Shown piece after piece: positions 18,836 to 28,369 of a DNA stretch of 64,000 nucleotides (within the stretch, counting starts at the first letter, position 1; each line of letters begins with the position of its first letter). The stretch is from a marine bacterium B5-7. Lineage in GTDB: Bacteria; Pseudomonadota; Gammaproteobacteria; Arenicellales; CAJQKF01. The stretch spans positions 58,078 through 122,077 of the forward strand of contig BQJD01000010.1 in NCBI GenBank assembly GCA_021604525.1, read 5' to 3'. The notes beneath the pieces are model-generated. The model worked only from the letters and a program-made list of their open reading frames with translations. It was not told the DNA's origin and searched no databases. The position numbers and the translations under genes were made by a program.

Positions 18836-20152
18836 ATGTCTTTAGTGCAAAAAGCTATCGTCAAAGTCGCCAACTCTCGTTTTGGCGTGCCGCTTAAGGA
18901 GATGGTGCGTAAAGTTCGAGAGAGCTATTACAACGCCGAGGTACTGCGTCGTCCGGTAACCAAAACTGCACCACTAAAGGTTACGGTACATAACGATGCG
19001 CCCAGACGTGTAAATCTATTGATACCGGAAATTAACTTTGCCCGTTTTTACGGCGGATACATCGCTAAATTTCACCTCGCGCGAAAACTCGTCGAGGCGG
19101 GATACCAGGTACGGGTTATTACTGTCGATCAGTGTAATGAAGATCTCGTGACATGGCGTCGCGAGATTGAAGCTTATGACGGTCTTGAAAACATATTCGA
19201 GAAAATCGAGGTCGCTTGTTGCTACGATCGATCCCGAAAATTGATCGTGTCGCCACGTGACCGGGTTATTGCCACAACATGGTGGACCGCCTATATAGCC
19301 GACAGACTGATTCAGTCTCTCGATTGTGATCGTTTTATCTATCTGATCCAGGAATATGAACCGTATACGTTCCCCATGGGCTCATATTTTGCATTGGCCC
19401 ACAATAGCTACGATTTACCTCACTATGCGCTTTATTCAACGGAATTGCTTCAGGAGTTGTTCGTCTCATCAAAATTTGGTTTCAACCATCAAGAGGGCAC
19501 AAGCGACAATCAGACCTTTGAATATTTCGAAAATGCGATCATCAGCTATGTTGAGAATCCGCCACCTGTCGAGCCTCGAAGTTCGGTGAGAAAATTACTT
19601 TTTTATGCGCGGCCGGAAGCCCATGCTGCTCGAAACATGTTCGAAGTAGGATATCTGGCATTGTGTCGTGCCATTGACGCTGGCGTGTTTGACAACGAAT
19701 CGTGGGAGTTTCATGGCATTGGATCTGCCCATGGCGACATTCCGCTAAGTGGAGGCCGGGTATTGAAAATGCTCGGTAAATTCGGTCTGCTCGAATACAA
19801 ACAACGACTGCTGGAATATGATCTCGGACTGGCGCTGATGTACACTCCCCATCCCAGCCTGTTGCCCCTTGAAATGGCTTCGGCCGGTATGCTGGTTGTT
19901 ACCAATACCTGTCAGAACAAGACGCGAGAGAAAATGTCGCAAATCTCTGCCAATCTAAGAGCCGCCGAACCGACAATCGAGGGTGTTGTTGCTGAACTTG
20001 CATCAGCCCGTTCTGATGTCGACGACATGACGAGGCGACGTACTGGTGCCGCAGTGAACTGGGCGAGCAATTGGGGTCAGGCCCTTGATACACGCCGTAT
20101 GTCGCTTATACGGAACTGGCTTGAAAGCGACACTTCGAGCGGATCGGCTTGA
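18836..20152 (+). CDS. WsaF-like glycosyltransferase
   Basis: 438 residues of GT-B type. The stretch VNLLIPEINFARFYGGYIAK and the motif YLIQEYEPYTFPMGSYFALA resemble the WsaF rhamnosyltransferase family, with a C-terminal Rossmann half (KLLFYARPEAHAARNMFEVG, then SLLPLEMASAGMLVVTN) where the nucleotide sugar would bind. WsaF joins rhamnose residues in a bacterial S-layer glycan. Here a 6-deoxyhexose transfer into the O-antigen is likely, but the donor is not proven. It follows the previous gene after six bases. Confidence 0.8.
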   Translation: MSLVQKAIVKVANSRFGVPLKEMVRKVRESYYNAEVLRRPVTKTAPLKVTVHNDAPRRVNLLIPEINFARFYGGYIAKFHLARKLVEAGYQVRVITVDQCNEDLVTWRREIEAYDGLENIFEKIEVACCYDRSRKLIVSPRDRVIATTWWTAYIADRLIQSLDCDRFIYLIQEYEPYTFPMGSYFALAHNSYDLPHYALYSTELLQELFVSSKFGFNHQEGTSDNQTFEYFENAIISYVENPPPVEPRSSVRKLLFYARPEAHAARNMFEVGYLALCRAIDAGVFDNESWEFHGIGSAHGDIPLSGGRVLKMLGKFGLLEYKQRLLEYDLGLALMYTPHPSLLPLEMASAGMLVVTNTCQNKTREKMSQISANLRAAEPTIEGVVAELASARSDVDDMTRRRTGAAVNWASNWGQALDTRRMSLIRNWLESDTSSGSA

Positions 20153-20181
20153 TAATGATAAAGACCCGGAAATAACCCGAG

Positions 20182-21174
20182 ATGACAACTACGCAAAGCA
20201 TTGCACCTGTAGACGAATATACGCCCGAGCTGTCGGTTGTCCTTCCAGTCTATAACGAGGCGGATAATGTTCAACCGATGTATGAAGAGATTCGCGACGC
20301 CCTTTCGTCTCTGGAATTCGAAATTCTGTTTGTAGATGATGGCAGTACGGATGGGTCGCTTGAGCGTCTTCGTCATATTCAAAAAGACGATGCACGGGTT
20401 CGCGTTGTCGTACTGCGACGTAACTTCGGTCAGACAGCCGCCATGGCAGCGGGTCTTCAACTGTCGCGAGGACGCTTCGTTGCAACCATGGATGCCGATC
20501 GACAGAACGATCCACGCGATATCCCGGCTATGTTAGCGCGTCTGAAGGAAGGTTACGATATGGTTTGCGGCTGGCGTCATCAACGCCAGGATGGCTATTT
20601 ACTACGACTTCTACCATCAAAAATTGCCAATCGACTAATCTCCTATACTACCGATGTCAAACTCCATGACTACGGTTGTACGTTGAAGGTAATGACTTCC
20701 GACGTTGCCAAGCAGATCCGATTATACGGTGAGATGCATCGATTTATCCCGGCGATTGCGAGTTGGATCGGCGCACGTATCGTTGAGATGAAAGTGAACC
20801 ATCGCGCACGGACTGCAGGACAATCAAAGTACGGTCTGTCTCGTACATTCCGCGTAATACTGGATCTTATGACGGTCAAGTTTCTGCTGGGTTATGCCGG
20901 TCGACCGATTCAGCTATTTGGATCCATAGGCCTGATATCCGGTTCAATCGGCTTTTTGATGATCCTGTGGCTTGCGGTGGAGCGACTGGTTTTTACCATA
21001 CCCCTCGGCGGTCGACCAATATTGCTTTTCGCAATTTTGTTGATGTTTATCGGCCTGCAATTTATCACTGTAGGCCTCCTTGCCGAGTTACAAACACGGA
21101 CCTACTATGAATCCCAGGGCAAGGCGATTTATGCAATTCGCGAGATTGTCGAAACACCTGGCAATCCCGCGTAA
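20182..21174 (+). CDS. Membrane-anchored GT2 glycosyltransferase (DPM1/GtrB type)
   Basis: 330 residues. An N-terminal GT-A domain (ELSVVLPVYNEADNV, FVDDGSTDGS, MDADRQNDP) is followed by two C-terminal membrane helices at about 245-270 and 278-305. This is the architecture of polyprenyl-phosphate sugar transferases such as ArnC and GtrB. It probably makes an undecaprenyl-phosphate-linked monosaccharide, which a partner integral-membrane transferase would attach to the glycan or lipid A. No such partner is obvious nearby. It sits 29 bases after the WsaF-like gene. Confidence 0.82.
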   Translation: MTTTQSIAPVDEYTPELSVVLPVYNEADNVQPMYEEIRDALSSLEFEILFVDDGSTDGSLERLRHIQKDDARVRVVVLRRNFGQTAAMAAGLQLSRGRFVATMDADRQNDPRDIPAMLARLKEGYDMVCGWRHQRQDGYLLRLLPSKIANRLISYTTDVKLHDYGCTLKVMTSDVAKQIRLYGEMHRFIPAIASWIGARIVEMKVNHRARTAGQSKYGLSRTFRVILDLMTVKFLLGYAGRPIQLFGSIGLISGSIGFLMILWLAVERLVFTIPLGGRPILLFAILLMFIGLQFITVGLLAELQTRTYYESQGKAIYAIREIVETPGNPA

Positions 21175-21210
21175 GATTCTGCTGTGCAGTCGCGTGCGTG
21201 GAGCATGAAC

Positions 21211-22182
21211 ATGCGTGTCGCTGTAGTGATCGTGAATTATCAATCCGGGCAATATCTGAAGGGCTGTCTTGATTCGATTGAAGCGCAGACGCGACAGCCG
21301 GATCGTGTGCTGGTGGTGGACAATAATAGTATCGATGGTTCAACTGCAACACTTGTCGGGCGACCCTCCTACATACAGTTCATACCCGTAAGCACTAACC
21401 TCGGATTCGCCCGTGCCAATAACATCGCCTTTTCATTTGCTGATGATTGCGATTACCTGGCATTACTTAACCCGGATGCCATAGCCGGTCCCGATTGGCT
21501 GAAGTCCCTGCTCGAAGGTGTCGAGCGACACGACGCGATCGACTGTTATGGTTGTCGGATGCTGGGTTACACAAGCGATGATCCGGCAGACGGCACGGCC
21601 GATGTCTATCATGTCAGTGGGCTGTACTGGAGACGTGATCACGGACGTGCTGTATCAGATATTCGCCATGAAGAAGAAGAGATATTCTCACCTTGCGCTG
21701 CCGCTGCTCTCTATCACCGCAAGAGTGTCATGGATGTGGGCGGTTTTGACGAAAGTTATTTTTGTTATTCCGAGGATGTCGATCTCGCCTTCAGGTTACG
21801 CGCACGTGGAAGTAAGGCCTGGTATTTACCCAACGCAGTAGTGCACCATGCTGGCTCCGCGACTACTGGTCGGCGTAGTGACTTTAGTGTCTATCATGGT
21901 CATCGCAATCTGGTTTGGACATTTTTCAAAAACATGCCGGGTATGTATCTCTGGTGGTTTTTACCTCAACATCTACTGCTTAACCTCGCAAGCATTATTC
22001 ATTTCACCTTACGCGGGCAAGGTATCACCATATTGAGAGCCAAACGGGATGCACTCATCGGACTACCGCGGATAATCACATCCCGGCGCTTGCAACGTTA
22101 CCTCAGATTGGTCAAGCCCATTGACCTCATAACACCCATGCGTCGCGGATTGCTGACACCATACAAAAATCGTCATGACTGA
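21211..22182 (+). CDS. GT2 family glycosyltransferase (rhamnosyltransferase WbbL-like)
   Basis: 323 residues starting MRVAVVIVNYQSGQYL, with VVDNNSIDGS, an acidic LLNPDA motif and the late GGFDESYFCYSEDVDLAFRLR segment characteristic of WbbL-type transferases. The ATG at 21211 has GGAG seven bases upstream. Earlier in-frame GTG 21184 and ATG 21205 lack a well-placed site. It overlaps the next gene by eight bases. Confidence 0.85.
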   Translation: MRVAVVIVNYQSGQYLKGCLDSIEAQTRQPDRVLVVDNNSIDGSTATLVGRPSYIQFIPVSTNLGFARANNIAFSFADDCDYLALLNPDAIAGPDWLKSLLEGVERHDAIDCYGCRMLGYTSDDPADGTADVYHVSGLYWRRDHGRAVSDIRHEEEEIFSPCAAAALYHRKSVMDVGGFDESYFCYSEDVDLAFRLRARGSKAWYLPNAVVHHAGSATTGRRSDFSVYHGHRNLVWTFFKNMPGMYLWWFLPQHLLLNLASIIHFTLRGQGITILRAKRDALIGLPRIITSRRLQRYLRLVKPIDLITPMRRGLLTPYKNRHD

Positions 22183-24016
22183 ACCTCAAGTCAGTGTGGT
22201 TATCGTCAACTATAATTCTGGCCCGTCGCTTGATGCCTGTCTTCGAGCATTGCTTCACGATGATTCGAATCTTGAATGTATTGTGGTCGATAATGCCTCC
22301 AGTGATAACAGCCTTGATTGCATGAATGAGGATACTTTTGCGAACCGGGTCAAGCTGCTGCAGAATACATCGAACCTCGGATTCTCCAGTGCAGTAAATT
22401 TGGGTGCGACCCATTCCCGGGGTGAACATCTGTTGGTGTTGAATCCCGACTGCGTTGTTTATCCGAATGCTGTTGAAACTTTACGATTCACCTTCAAGCT
22501 TGAATCAACTGGTATAGCTGGGGGGGTGGTGCTCAATACAGACGGCACGGAACAACGTGGTTGTCGTCGCCGTGAGCCAAGCCCTGAGCGAATCATTAAA
22601 CGCATTGTCTACCCGGTTTCGAAACGGTTTGGAAAAGTCGATAACGGCATCGACTTGAATGCCACGGCTTTGCCTGCAGAGCCAGTGTGCGTTGACGCGG
22701 TGTCGGGTGCGTTTTTCATGATTCCCAAGACGCTCTTTGATTCGCTTGGTGGGATGGATGAGGCGTATTTTCTGCATTTTGAAGATCTCGATATTTGTCG
22801 GCGTGTACGCGATGCCGGCTTTCTCGTACGCTTTCATCCTGATGCGGTTTGCGTACATTATCAGTCGGCATCCGGCGGGGCTGAATCCTCGGTTGTTGAA
22901 AAACATAAACACAATGGATTAGTGCGTTATCTTGAACGCTTTTATCATGGCAAGGTCACCGCTTTTCAGTGGGCAGTAATCAAGTCGGCGATGGTTCTTC
23001 GCACGATTAGCTTACGTGCCAGGAATATTTTTCGCGTCATATTCAAACGGCAAGATTCATTGGTTCACGATAATGGCACCGATGTTCGTCAACGCATGGT
23101 GGATCTGGAACGATTTATTTTTAATGACTTGCCCGTGATTGTTGTCACTGGTGCCACATCTCAAGTGGGTGATTACCTGATCGAGCGTTTTTCGAACCAC
23201 GCAGTGAGGGTACTGGCAGTAACCCGAGGCTCGAAGGCCGGAAAGATTCACGGTGACATCTGGTGGGTACGACCGGACAGGTTGCCTCATCTGATACCAC
23301 CGGATAAGTGCTACGCATGGATTCACCTGGCACCGATATGGATAATAAGTGAGTTTGAAATTGCCATCGGCCGAATTGTGCCGCGACGTTTGGTTGCGTT
23401 GAGTTCCAGCAGTATCGCAAGCAAAGAGCATAGTGAAGGATCAAAAGATCGTCATACCGTTGCCCATCTCAAAACCGGGGAGAACACAGCTTTGGATATT
23501 GGTCGCAAGATCGATACGCCGGTAACTATTTTCCGACCGACGCTTATCTATGGAAACGAAAACAACAAGAATGTCGCATCGATTGCATCTTTAGTTCGTC
23601 GTCTCCGTTTCTTCCCGCTCGTTGGCAGAGGCAATGGTTTGCGCGCCCCCGTGCATGCGGACGATGTTGCGGATAGCTGCATTAAGGTACTCGATCGTCC
23701 ACAGACCTATGGCAAGGTATATTATCTGGCCGGTGGACAAACACTGGAATATCGTGAAATGGTGCGAAGAATCTTTACTGCGGTGCAGGTCACACCCCGG
23801 TTTTTCAAGGTGCCGCGCGTTGTCCTTGAAAAGATGCTGGCAGCTTTAAGTCGGTTGCCGCGATTTGCCGAACTCACACCACAAATGCTTGATAGGGTTA
23901 ATCAGGATCTGGTATTCGATAGTGCCGAGGCAGTGCGCGACTTTGGATATTCGCCGCGTGATTTTGAGCCTGAGTTTGATAAAACCGATCCTGACAATTG
24001 TCGCGGTGGACCATGA
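22175..24016 (+). CDS. Fusion of a GT2 glycosyltransferase with an NAD-dependent epimerase/reductase-type domain
   Basis: 613 residues. Residues 1-270 are a WbbL-type GT2 domain (PQVSVVIVNYNSGPSL, VVDNASSDNS, GGMDEAYFLHFEDLDICRR). After a helical linker a Rossmann domain starts near 318 with VVTGATSQVGDYL and runs to about 600. It has the extended-SDR layout, including IFRPTLIYGN and VHADDVADSCI, as in WbpV/WbpK-type UDP-4-keto-sugar reductases. The usual YxxxK pair is not seen: the matching position reads HTVAHLKTGEN. The two domains are normally separate proteins. The ATG overlaps the previous stop region and its own stop overlaps the next ATG. Confidence 0.85.
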   Translation: MTEPQVSVVIVNYNSGPSLDACLRALLHDDSNLECIVVDNASSDNSLDCMNEDTFANRVKLLQNTSNLGFSSAVNLGATHSRGEHLLVLNPDCVVYPNAVETLRFTFKLESTGIAGGVVLNTDGTEQRGCRRREPSPERIIKRIVYPVSKRFGKVDNGIDLNATALPAEPVCVDAVSGAFFMIPKTLFDSLGGMDEAYFLHFEDLDICRRVRDAGFLVRFHPDAVCVHYQSASGGAESSVVEKHKHNGLVRYLERFYHGKVTAFQWAVIKSAMVLRTISLRARNIFRVIFKRQDSLVHDNGTDVRQRMVDLERFIFNDLPVIVVTGATSQVGDYLIERFSNHAVRVLAVTRGSKAGKIHGDIWWVRPDRLPHLIPPDKCYAWIHLAPIWIISEFEIAIGRIVPRRLVALSSSSIASKEHSEGSKDRHTVAHLKTGENTALDIGRKIDTPVTIFRPTLIYGNENNKNVASIASLVRRLRFFPLVGRGNGLRAPVHADDVADSCIKVLDRPQTYGKVYYLAGGQTLEYREMVRRIFTAVQVTPRFFKVPRVVLEKMLAALSRLPRFAELTPQMLDRVNQDLVFDSAEAVRDFGYSPRDFEPEFDKTDPDNCRGGP

Positions 24017-25050
24017 GTATCGTCTGGTTGATGGCAGCAATTGCCGCCTTTGCATTATCGTATATATTGATTCGGCTCATGCTGATAAGTGGCGTGGGCC
24101 TTGCCAGGGACATACCCAACAATCGAAGCATGCACCAACGTGTGGTACTGCGTGGTGGTGGTCTGGCTTTCGTAATCGCCACGGTTTGTGTGTTTTCCCT
24201 GGTGCGCTATCTGGCGTTTCCTGAATCGGGCTGGGTCTGGTACATTTTGCCGGTTATCATGATGACAACACTTGGTGCACTGGATGATCAACGGGGTCTT
24301 GGAATCCTTACCCGGCTAGTCGTGCAGGTGGCGGCAGCCGCGCTCGTATCGTTGATTGTTATAAATGGTTCTGATTCCGAAATGTCGGTGAATTTATCGA
24401 TCAGGCAACTGCTTTTCTTGCCGATTCTGGTAATAGGTATTGTCTGGGTGATTAACCTGTATAACTTCATGGACGGTATGGATGGTCTCGCAGCCAGCCA
24501 GGGCGTTATTGTGCTGGCAACGATGGCGTTGTGGCTCGGCGGGCAATCAGATAGTTATCCACTTGCGCTTTTTTGCCTGATATTGGCTGCTGCGACGGCA
24601 GCATTCCTGCCGTTCAACTGGTATCCGGCGCGGGTGTTTATGGGGGACACGGGTTCTCTGACATTGGGTGTCGCCATTGCTGCGGCAAGCGCCGGGAGTA
24701 TTTTTTTATATCAATTGCCGACAACGGCTTTCCTGATACTTATGGGTGTATTTTTGTTTGACGCAACCGCCACACTTGGCCGCAGAATATTCACGCGGCA
24801 GACGTGGTGGCAATCCCATCGCAGCCACTTTTACCAGCGTGCGGAAGCAATTGGTATTTCACAACGCCACATTGTCGGTACGGTGGTGATTATGGATCTC
24901 ATCCTTGCCATTCTTGCCTCGCTGGTGGTCTACGATATGCTGCTGGCACAATATGGCGTCATCATTGCTCTGGCCGTCCTTATTGCCGTGAGTTTGCTGG
25001 TCAGACATTTCGAGGACCGTGCAGCCAGTACCAATCGGAGATCCGAATGA
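24013..25050 (+). CDS. Undecaprenyl-phosphate sugar-1-phosphate transferase (WbpL/WecA family)
   Basis: 345-residue polytopic membrane protein with about ten helices. It contains the magnesium-binding DDQRG segment, the NLYNFMDGMDGLAASQG motif and HRSHFYQRA of the MraY/WecA/WbpL superfamily. It starts lipid-linked glycan synthesis by moving a sugar 1-phosphate to undecaprenyl phosphate. The pairing with a WbpM-like gene directly downstream is the same as in Pseudomonas B-band O-antigen loci. The ATG at 24013 overlaps the previous stop (ATGA); an upstream TTG at 23998 is unlikely. Confidence 0.88.
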   Translation: MSIVWLMAAIAAFALSYILIRLMLISGVGLARDIPNNRSMHQRVVLRGGGLAFVIATVCVFSLVRYLAFPESGWVWYILPVIMMTTLGALDDQRGLGILTRLVVQVAAAALVSLIVINGSDSEMSVNLSIRQLLFLPILVIGIVWVINLYNFMDGMDGLAASQGVIVLATMALWLGGQSDSYPLALFCLILAAATAAFLPFNWYPARVFMGDTGSLTLGVAIAAASAGSIFLYQLPTTAFLILMGVFLFDATATLGRRIFTRQTWWQSHRSHFYQRAEAIGISQRHIVGTVVIMDLILAILASLVVYDMLLAQYGVIIALAVLIAVSLLVRHFEDRAASTNRRSE

Positions 25051-26942
25051 TCATGGGTAACCATTCTGGTACTGAAATTTTCGGTCGACTAAAAAATCGA
25101 TGGAAAGTCTTGCTGCACGATGCAGCGATGATTCCACTGGCGTGGATCGGCGCATATTGGCTTCGTTTCAACCTCGATACCATCCCGTCGATTTTTCTGG
25201 ATGAAGCGATATCGCTGATCCCTCTGGTCATGGCGATACATTTTACGACCTTCTTGTTTTTCGGGGTACATCGGGGGATCTGGCGATTTATTTCGTTGCA
25301 CGATCTCATTGCCTTGATCAAATCCGTAGTCGTTGGTACGGCGCTGGTCGCCATAGCCATTTTCTTCCTTACCCGACTACAGTTTGTGCCGCGTTCGGTG
25401 TTTTTGTTGCACGGCTTGTTGTTAATGACGCTGGTAACTACGCCGAGGGTGTTATATCGGCTGATCAGGGATCACCACATCTCCACCGCGGCTGAAAATC
25501 GCGTACTCATTGTCGGTGCCGGAATTGCCGGTGAGTTGCTGGTACGCGATCTGCATCGTGCCCGTCCGCGTGTCTATGAGCCAATTGCATTCGTTGATGA
25601 TGATTCAAGCAAGCGCGGCCGAGAACTGCAGGGCGTGCGGGTGATGGGTAACAGCACAACCATACCGTTACTGGTTGATCGCCTTGGAATTGATCTGGTC
25701 ATCATTGCTGTGCCTACCGCAACTGCGGAGCAGATGCAGCATATTGTCCAGTGGTGCGATAAGTCCGGCGCACCATACCGAATACTGCCAAGGCTTCAGG
25801 AAGTCATGACCGATGGCATCAGTTCCAGTGATTTACGACGAGTCGAGATAGATGACTTGCTCGGCAGGAAACAAGTATCCCTCGACTGGTCCGGTATTAG
25901 CGAATCGCTGAAAGGTCGCCGTATTCTGGTTACCGGCGGCGGTGGCTCCATTGGCAGCGAGTTGTGCCGACAAATCGCGCGACTCGAGCCGAGTTGCCTG
26001 GTGATCATTGACCAGAGCGAGTTCAACCTGTACTCGATTACGACAGAACTCGAACAACTTTATCCTGACCTCGAGATTATCCCCAGTCTGGTGGATGTGC
26101 GCGATCGCGAAGCTGTCTACCGGACCTTTGAATCGAGGCGGCCTGAAATAGTCTTCCATGCCGCAGCGTACAAGCACGTACCCCTGTTGGAAGAACAGGT
26201 TCGTGAGACGGTTCGTAACAATGTAATAGGTACGCGCAATGTTGCTGATGCAGCCAATGATCATACGGTTGAATCATTCGTTCTCATATCCACCGACAAG
26301 GCGGTTAATCCCACCAGCATGATGGGCGCCAGCAAACGTGTGGCAGAGATCTATTGCCAGGCGTTGAGTCGACGCTCGGCGACACGAATAATCACGGTAC
26401 GTTTTGGCAATGTCCTCGGTTCCGCCGGCAGTGTTGTGCCTTTGTTTCGCAAGCAGATCGAGGAGGGTGGGCCGGTTACCGTGACCGATCCCGGCATGAC
26501 CCGCTATTTCATGAGTATTCGTGAAGCGTGTCAGCTTATTTTACAGGCGGGAACAATTGGCAGTGGTGGTGAGATTTTTGTTCTTAATATGGGTGAACCG
26601 ATCAACATCGACTACCTGGCGCGGCAAATGATCCAACTGAGCGGCAAGGAGCCGGATGTCGATATCAAGATAGTATATATCGGCCTACGTGATGGAGAAA
26701 AACTTCATGAACAATTGTTTCATGACGAGGAGCATTTGAGCGATACCGGATTCGATAAAATCATGTTGGCGCAAAGCCGTAGTGTGGGTTTCGAAGGTGT
26801 CAATACAACCTGTGATGCACTCATGGATGCTGTCCAAAAATTCGACATTGCTGGTGCCGAGCGCCTTGTGCAAACACTGGTGCCTGAATACCGGTTTGAA
26901 CCGCCGCTTGAACGCATTGCTCATGGCGGTGAAAACGCATGA
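25047..26942 (+). CDS. Membrane nucleotide-sugar 4,6-dehydratase (WbpM/FlaA1/PglF type)
   Basis: 631 residues. Four to five membrane helices fill about residues 15-130, followed by a first Rossmann unit near 151 (VLIVGAGIAGELLVRDL). The catalytic SDR domain starts near 290 (ILVTGGGGSIGSELCRQI) and has HAAAYKHVPLLEEQ and STDKAVNPTSMMGASKR, the active-site signature of the family. These enzymes turn UDP-GlcNAc into UDP-4-keto-6-deoxy-HexNAc. ATG 25047 overlaps the WbpL-like stop and has GGAG six bases upstream. The longer open frame back to 24804 merely overlaps the previous gene. Confidence 0.9.
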   Translation: MIMGNHSGTEIFGRLKNRWKVLLHDAAMIPLAWIGAYWLRFNLDTIPSIFLDEAISLIPLVMAIHFTTFLFFGVHRGIWRFISLHDLIALIKSVVVGTALVAIAIFFLTRLQFVPRSVFLLHGLLLMTLVTTPRVLYRLIRDHHISTAAENRVLIVGAGIAGELLVRDLHRARPRVYEPIAFVDDDSSKRGRELQGVRVMGNSTTIPLLVDRLGIDLVIIAVPTATAEQMQHIVQWCDKSGAPYRILPRLQEVMTDGISSSDLRRVEIDDLLGRKQVSLDWSGISESLKGRRILVTGGGGSIGSELCRQIARLEPSCLVIIDQSEFNLYSITTELEQLYPDLEIIPSLVDVRDREAVYRTFESRRPEIVFHAAAYKHVPLLEEQVRETVRNNVIGTRNVADAANDHTVESFVLISTDKAVNPTSMMGASKRVAEIYCQALSRRSATRIITVRFGNVLGSAGSVVPLFRKQIEEGGPVTVTDPGMTRYFMSIREACQLILQAGTIGSGGEIFVLNMGEPINIDYLARQMIQLSGKEPDVDIKIVYIGLRDGEKLHEQLFHDEEHLSDTGFDKIMLAQSRSVGFEGVNTTCDALMDAVQKFDIAGAERLVQTLVPEYRFEPPLERIAHGGENA

Positions 26943-28369
26943 TTACTCCCATCATTCTGTGTGGCGGATCCGGTACGCGTTTGTGGCCCATGTCGAGGAC
27001 GTTATATCCCAAGCAGTTTCATCGACTCGCGGGTGAAGGATCTTTACTTGAGGAAACTATTGCCCGGCTGTCAGGTGTCGATGGTATCGGCGCTCCGCTG
27101 GCGATTTGCAATCACGAGTTCCGTTTTCTGACAGCAGAGCAGTTTCGCCGGCAGGGAGTTGATCCATTTACATTGCTACTCGAACCAGAGGGTCGAAATA
27201 CCGCGCCGGCACTGGCGGCAGCCGCCCGTCACGTGCTCGATAACGACATGCCGACACTCATGCTGGTGTTGCCGTCTGATCATGTGATCGGCAAGCCGGA
27301 CGCATTCCTGGCTGCACTGGATCGGGCACGACCTGCCGCCGAAGCAGGCGGGTTTGTCACATTCGGGGTCACTCCGCTTGCCGCCGAGACGGGCTATGGG
27401 TATATCAAGGCAGGACAAACGGATGAAAACGGTGTCTATCCGGTTGATCAATTTGTCGAGAAACCTGATCCTGAAACCGCTCGCAGGTATCTTAATGACG
27501 GTGGCTACTACTGGAATAGCGGCATGTTCCTGTTTGAGGCGAGTACATTCATCGAGGCGCTGGAACGTTATGCTCCTCACATAGCCAAAGATGCACAAGC
27601 TGCTAGTCGTGGAGCGAAGGGTGCCTTTGAATCGGTATTTCTGGACAAGGAATCGTTTCTCAACTGTCCGTCGGTCAGCATCGACTACGCCGTCATGGAG
27701 CACACCGATCGCGCCATGGTTGTGCCGCTGGATGCGGATTGGTGTGATGTCGGTTCCTGGAAAGGCGTATGGCAAGTTGGCGAGCGCGATGCGCAAGGCA
27801 ATTTATCACGTGGTGATGTGGTGCTGGCCAATGTTGAAAATTCCTGTGTTATTTCATCTGATCGACGCCTGGTTGTAGCGAGTTCGGTGGCTAACCTGGC
27901 CATCATCGACACCCGTGACGTTACTTATGTCGCGCCGCTCGAAGCGGCGCAGGAGATTCGTGAGATTGTCGATAATCTGCGTGCCGAGGGCCGTATTGAA
28001 GTTGAGCGTCACCCCAAGGTTTTCAGACCATGGGGTTCCTTTGAATCTGTAGATCAAGGAGACGGGTTTCAGGTAAAACGTTTAGTGGTGAATCCAGGTT
28101 CAGAGATTTCCCTGCAATTTCATCATCATAGATCAGAGCACTGGGTGGTGGTAAGCGGTGTTGCGACTGTCAATCGGGGTGACGACGTACTTGAATTGTC
28201 CGCAAACCAGTCTGTTTACATTCCCGCTGGGATGATGCACAAGCTGACTAACCCGGGCGATATTCCATTGGAAGTGATTGAGGTGCAAACCGGAAGTTAT
28301 CTGGGTGAAGACGACATTGTGCGGGTGGAAGATCGTTACGGGCGCGTTGGTGAGACACCGGCATGTTAG
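26939..28369 (+). CDS. manC: Mannose-1-phosphate guanylyltransferase / mannose-6-phosphate isomerase
   Basis: Bifunctional enzyme of 476 residues. The N-terminal nucleotidyltransferase begins PIILCGGSGTRLWPMSR with YPKQFHRL and the FVEKPD motif. The C-terminal type II isomerase cupin starts near 360 (RPWGSFESVDQGDGFQVKRL) with a metal-site QFHHHRSEHW segment. It supplies GDP-mannose to Gmd. Phosphomannomutase (ManB) is not in the window. The gene overlaps the WbpM-like stop by four bases and the following phosphorylase by seven. Confidence 0.95.
   Translation: MITPIILCGGSGTRLWPMSRTLYPKQFHRLAGEGSLLEETIARLSGVDGIGAPLAICNHEFRFLTAEQFRRQGVDPFTLLLEPEGRNTAPALAAAARHVLDNDMPTLMLVLPSDHVIGKPDAFLAALDRARPAAEAGGFVTFGVTPLAAETGYGYIKAGQTDENGVYPVDQFVEKPDPETARRYLNDGGYYWNSGMFLFEASTFIEALERYAPHIAKDAQAASRGAKGAFESVFLDKESFLNCPSVSIDYAVMEHTDRAMVVPLDADWCDVGSWKGVWQVGERDAQGNLSRGDVVLANVENSCVISSDRRLVVASSVANLAIIDTRDVTYVAPLEAAQEIREIVDNLRAEGRIEVERHPKVFRPWGSFESVDQGDGFQVKRLVVNPGSEISLQFHHHRSEHWVVVSGVATVNRGDDVLELSANQSVYIPAGMMHKLTNPGDIPLEVIEVQTGSYLGEDDIVRVEDRYGRVGETPAC

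Noticed and set aside
27932..27950. 8-bp GC-rich hairpin in manC
   Set aside because: Short, inside coding sequence (APLEAA), and explained by chance in Ala/Glu codons.
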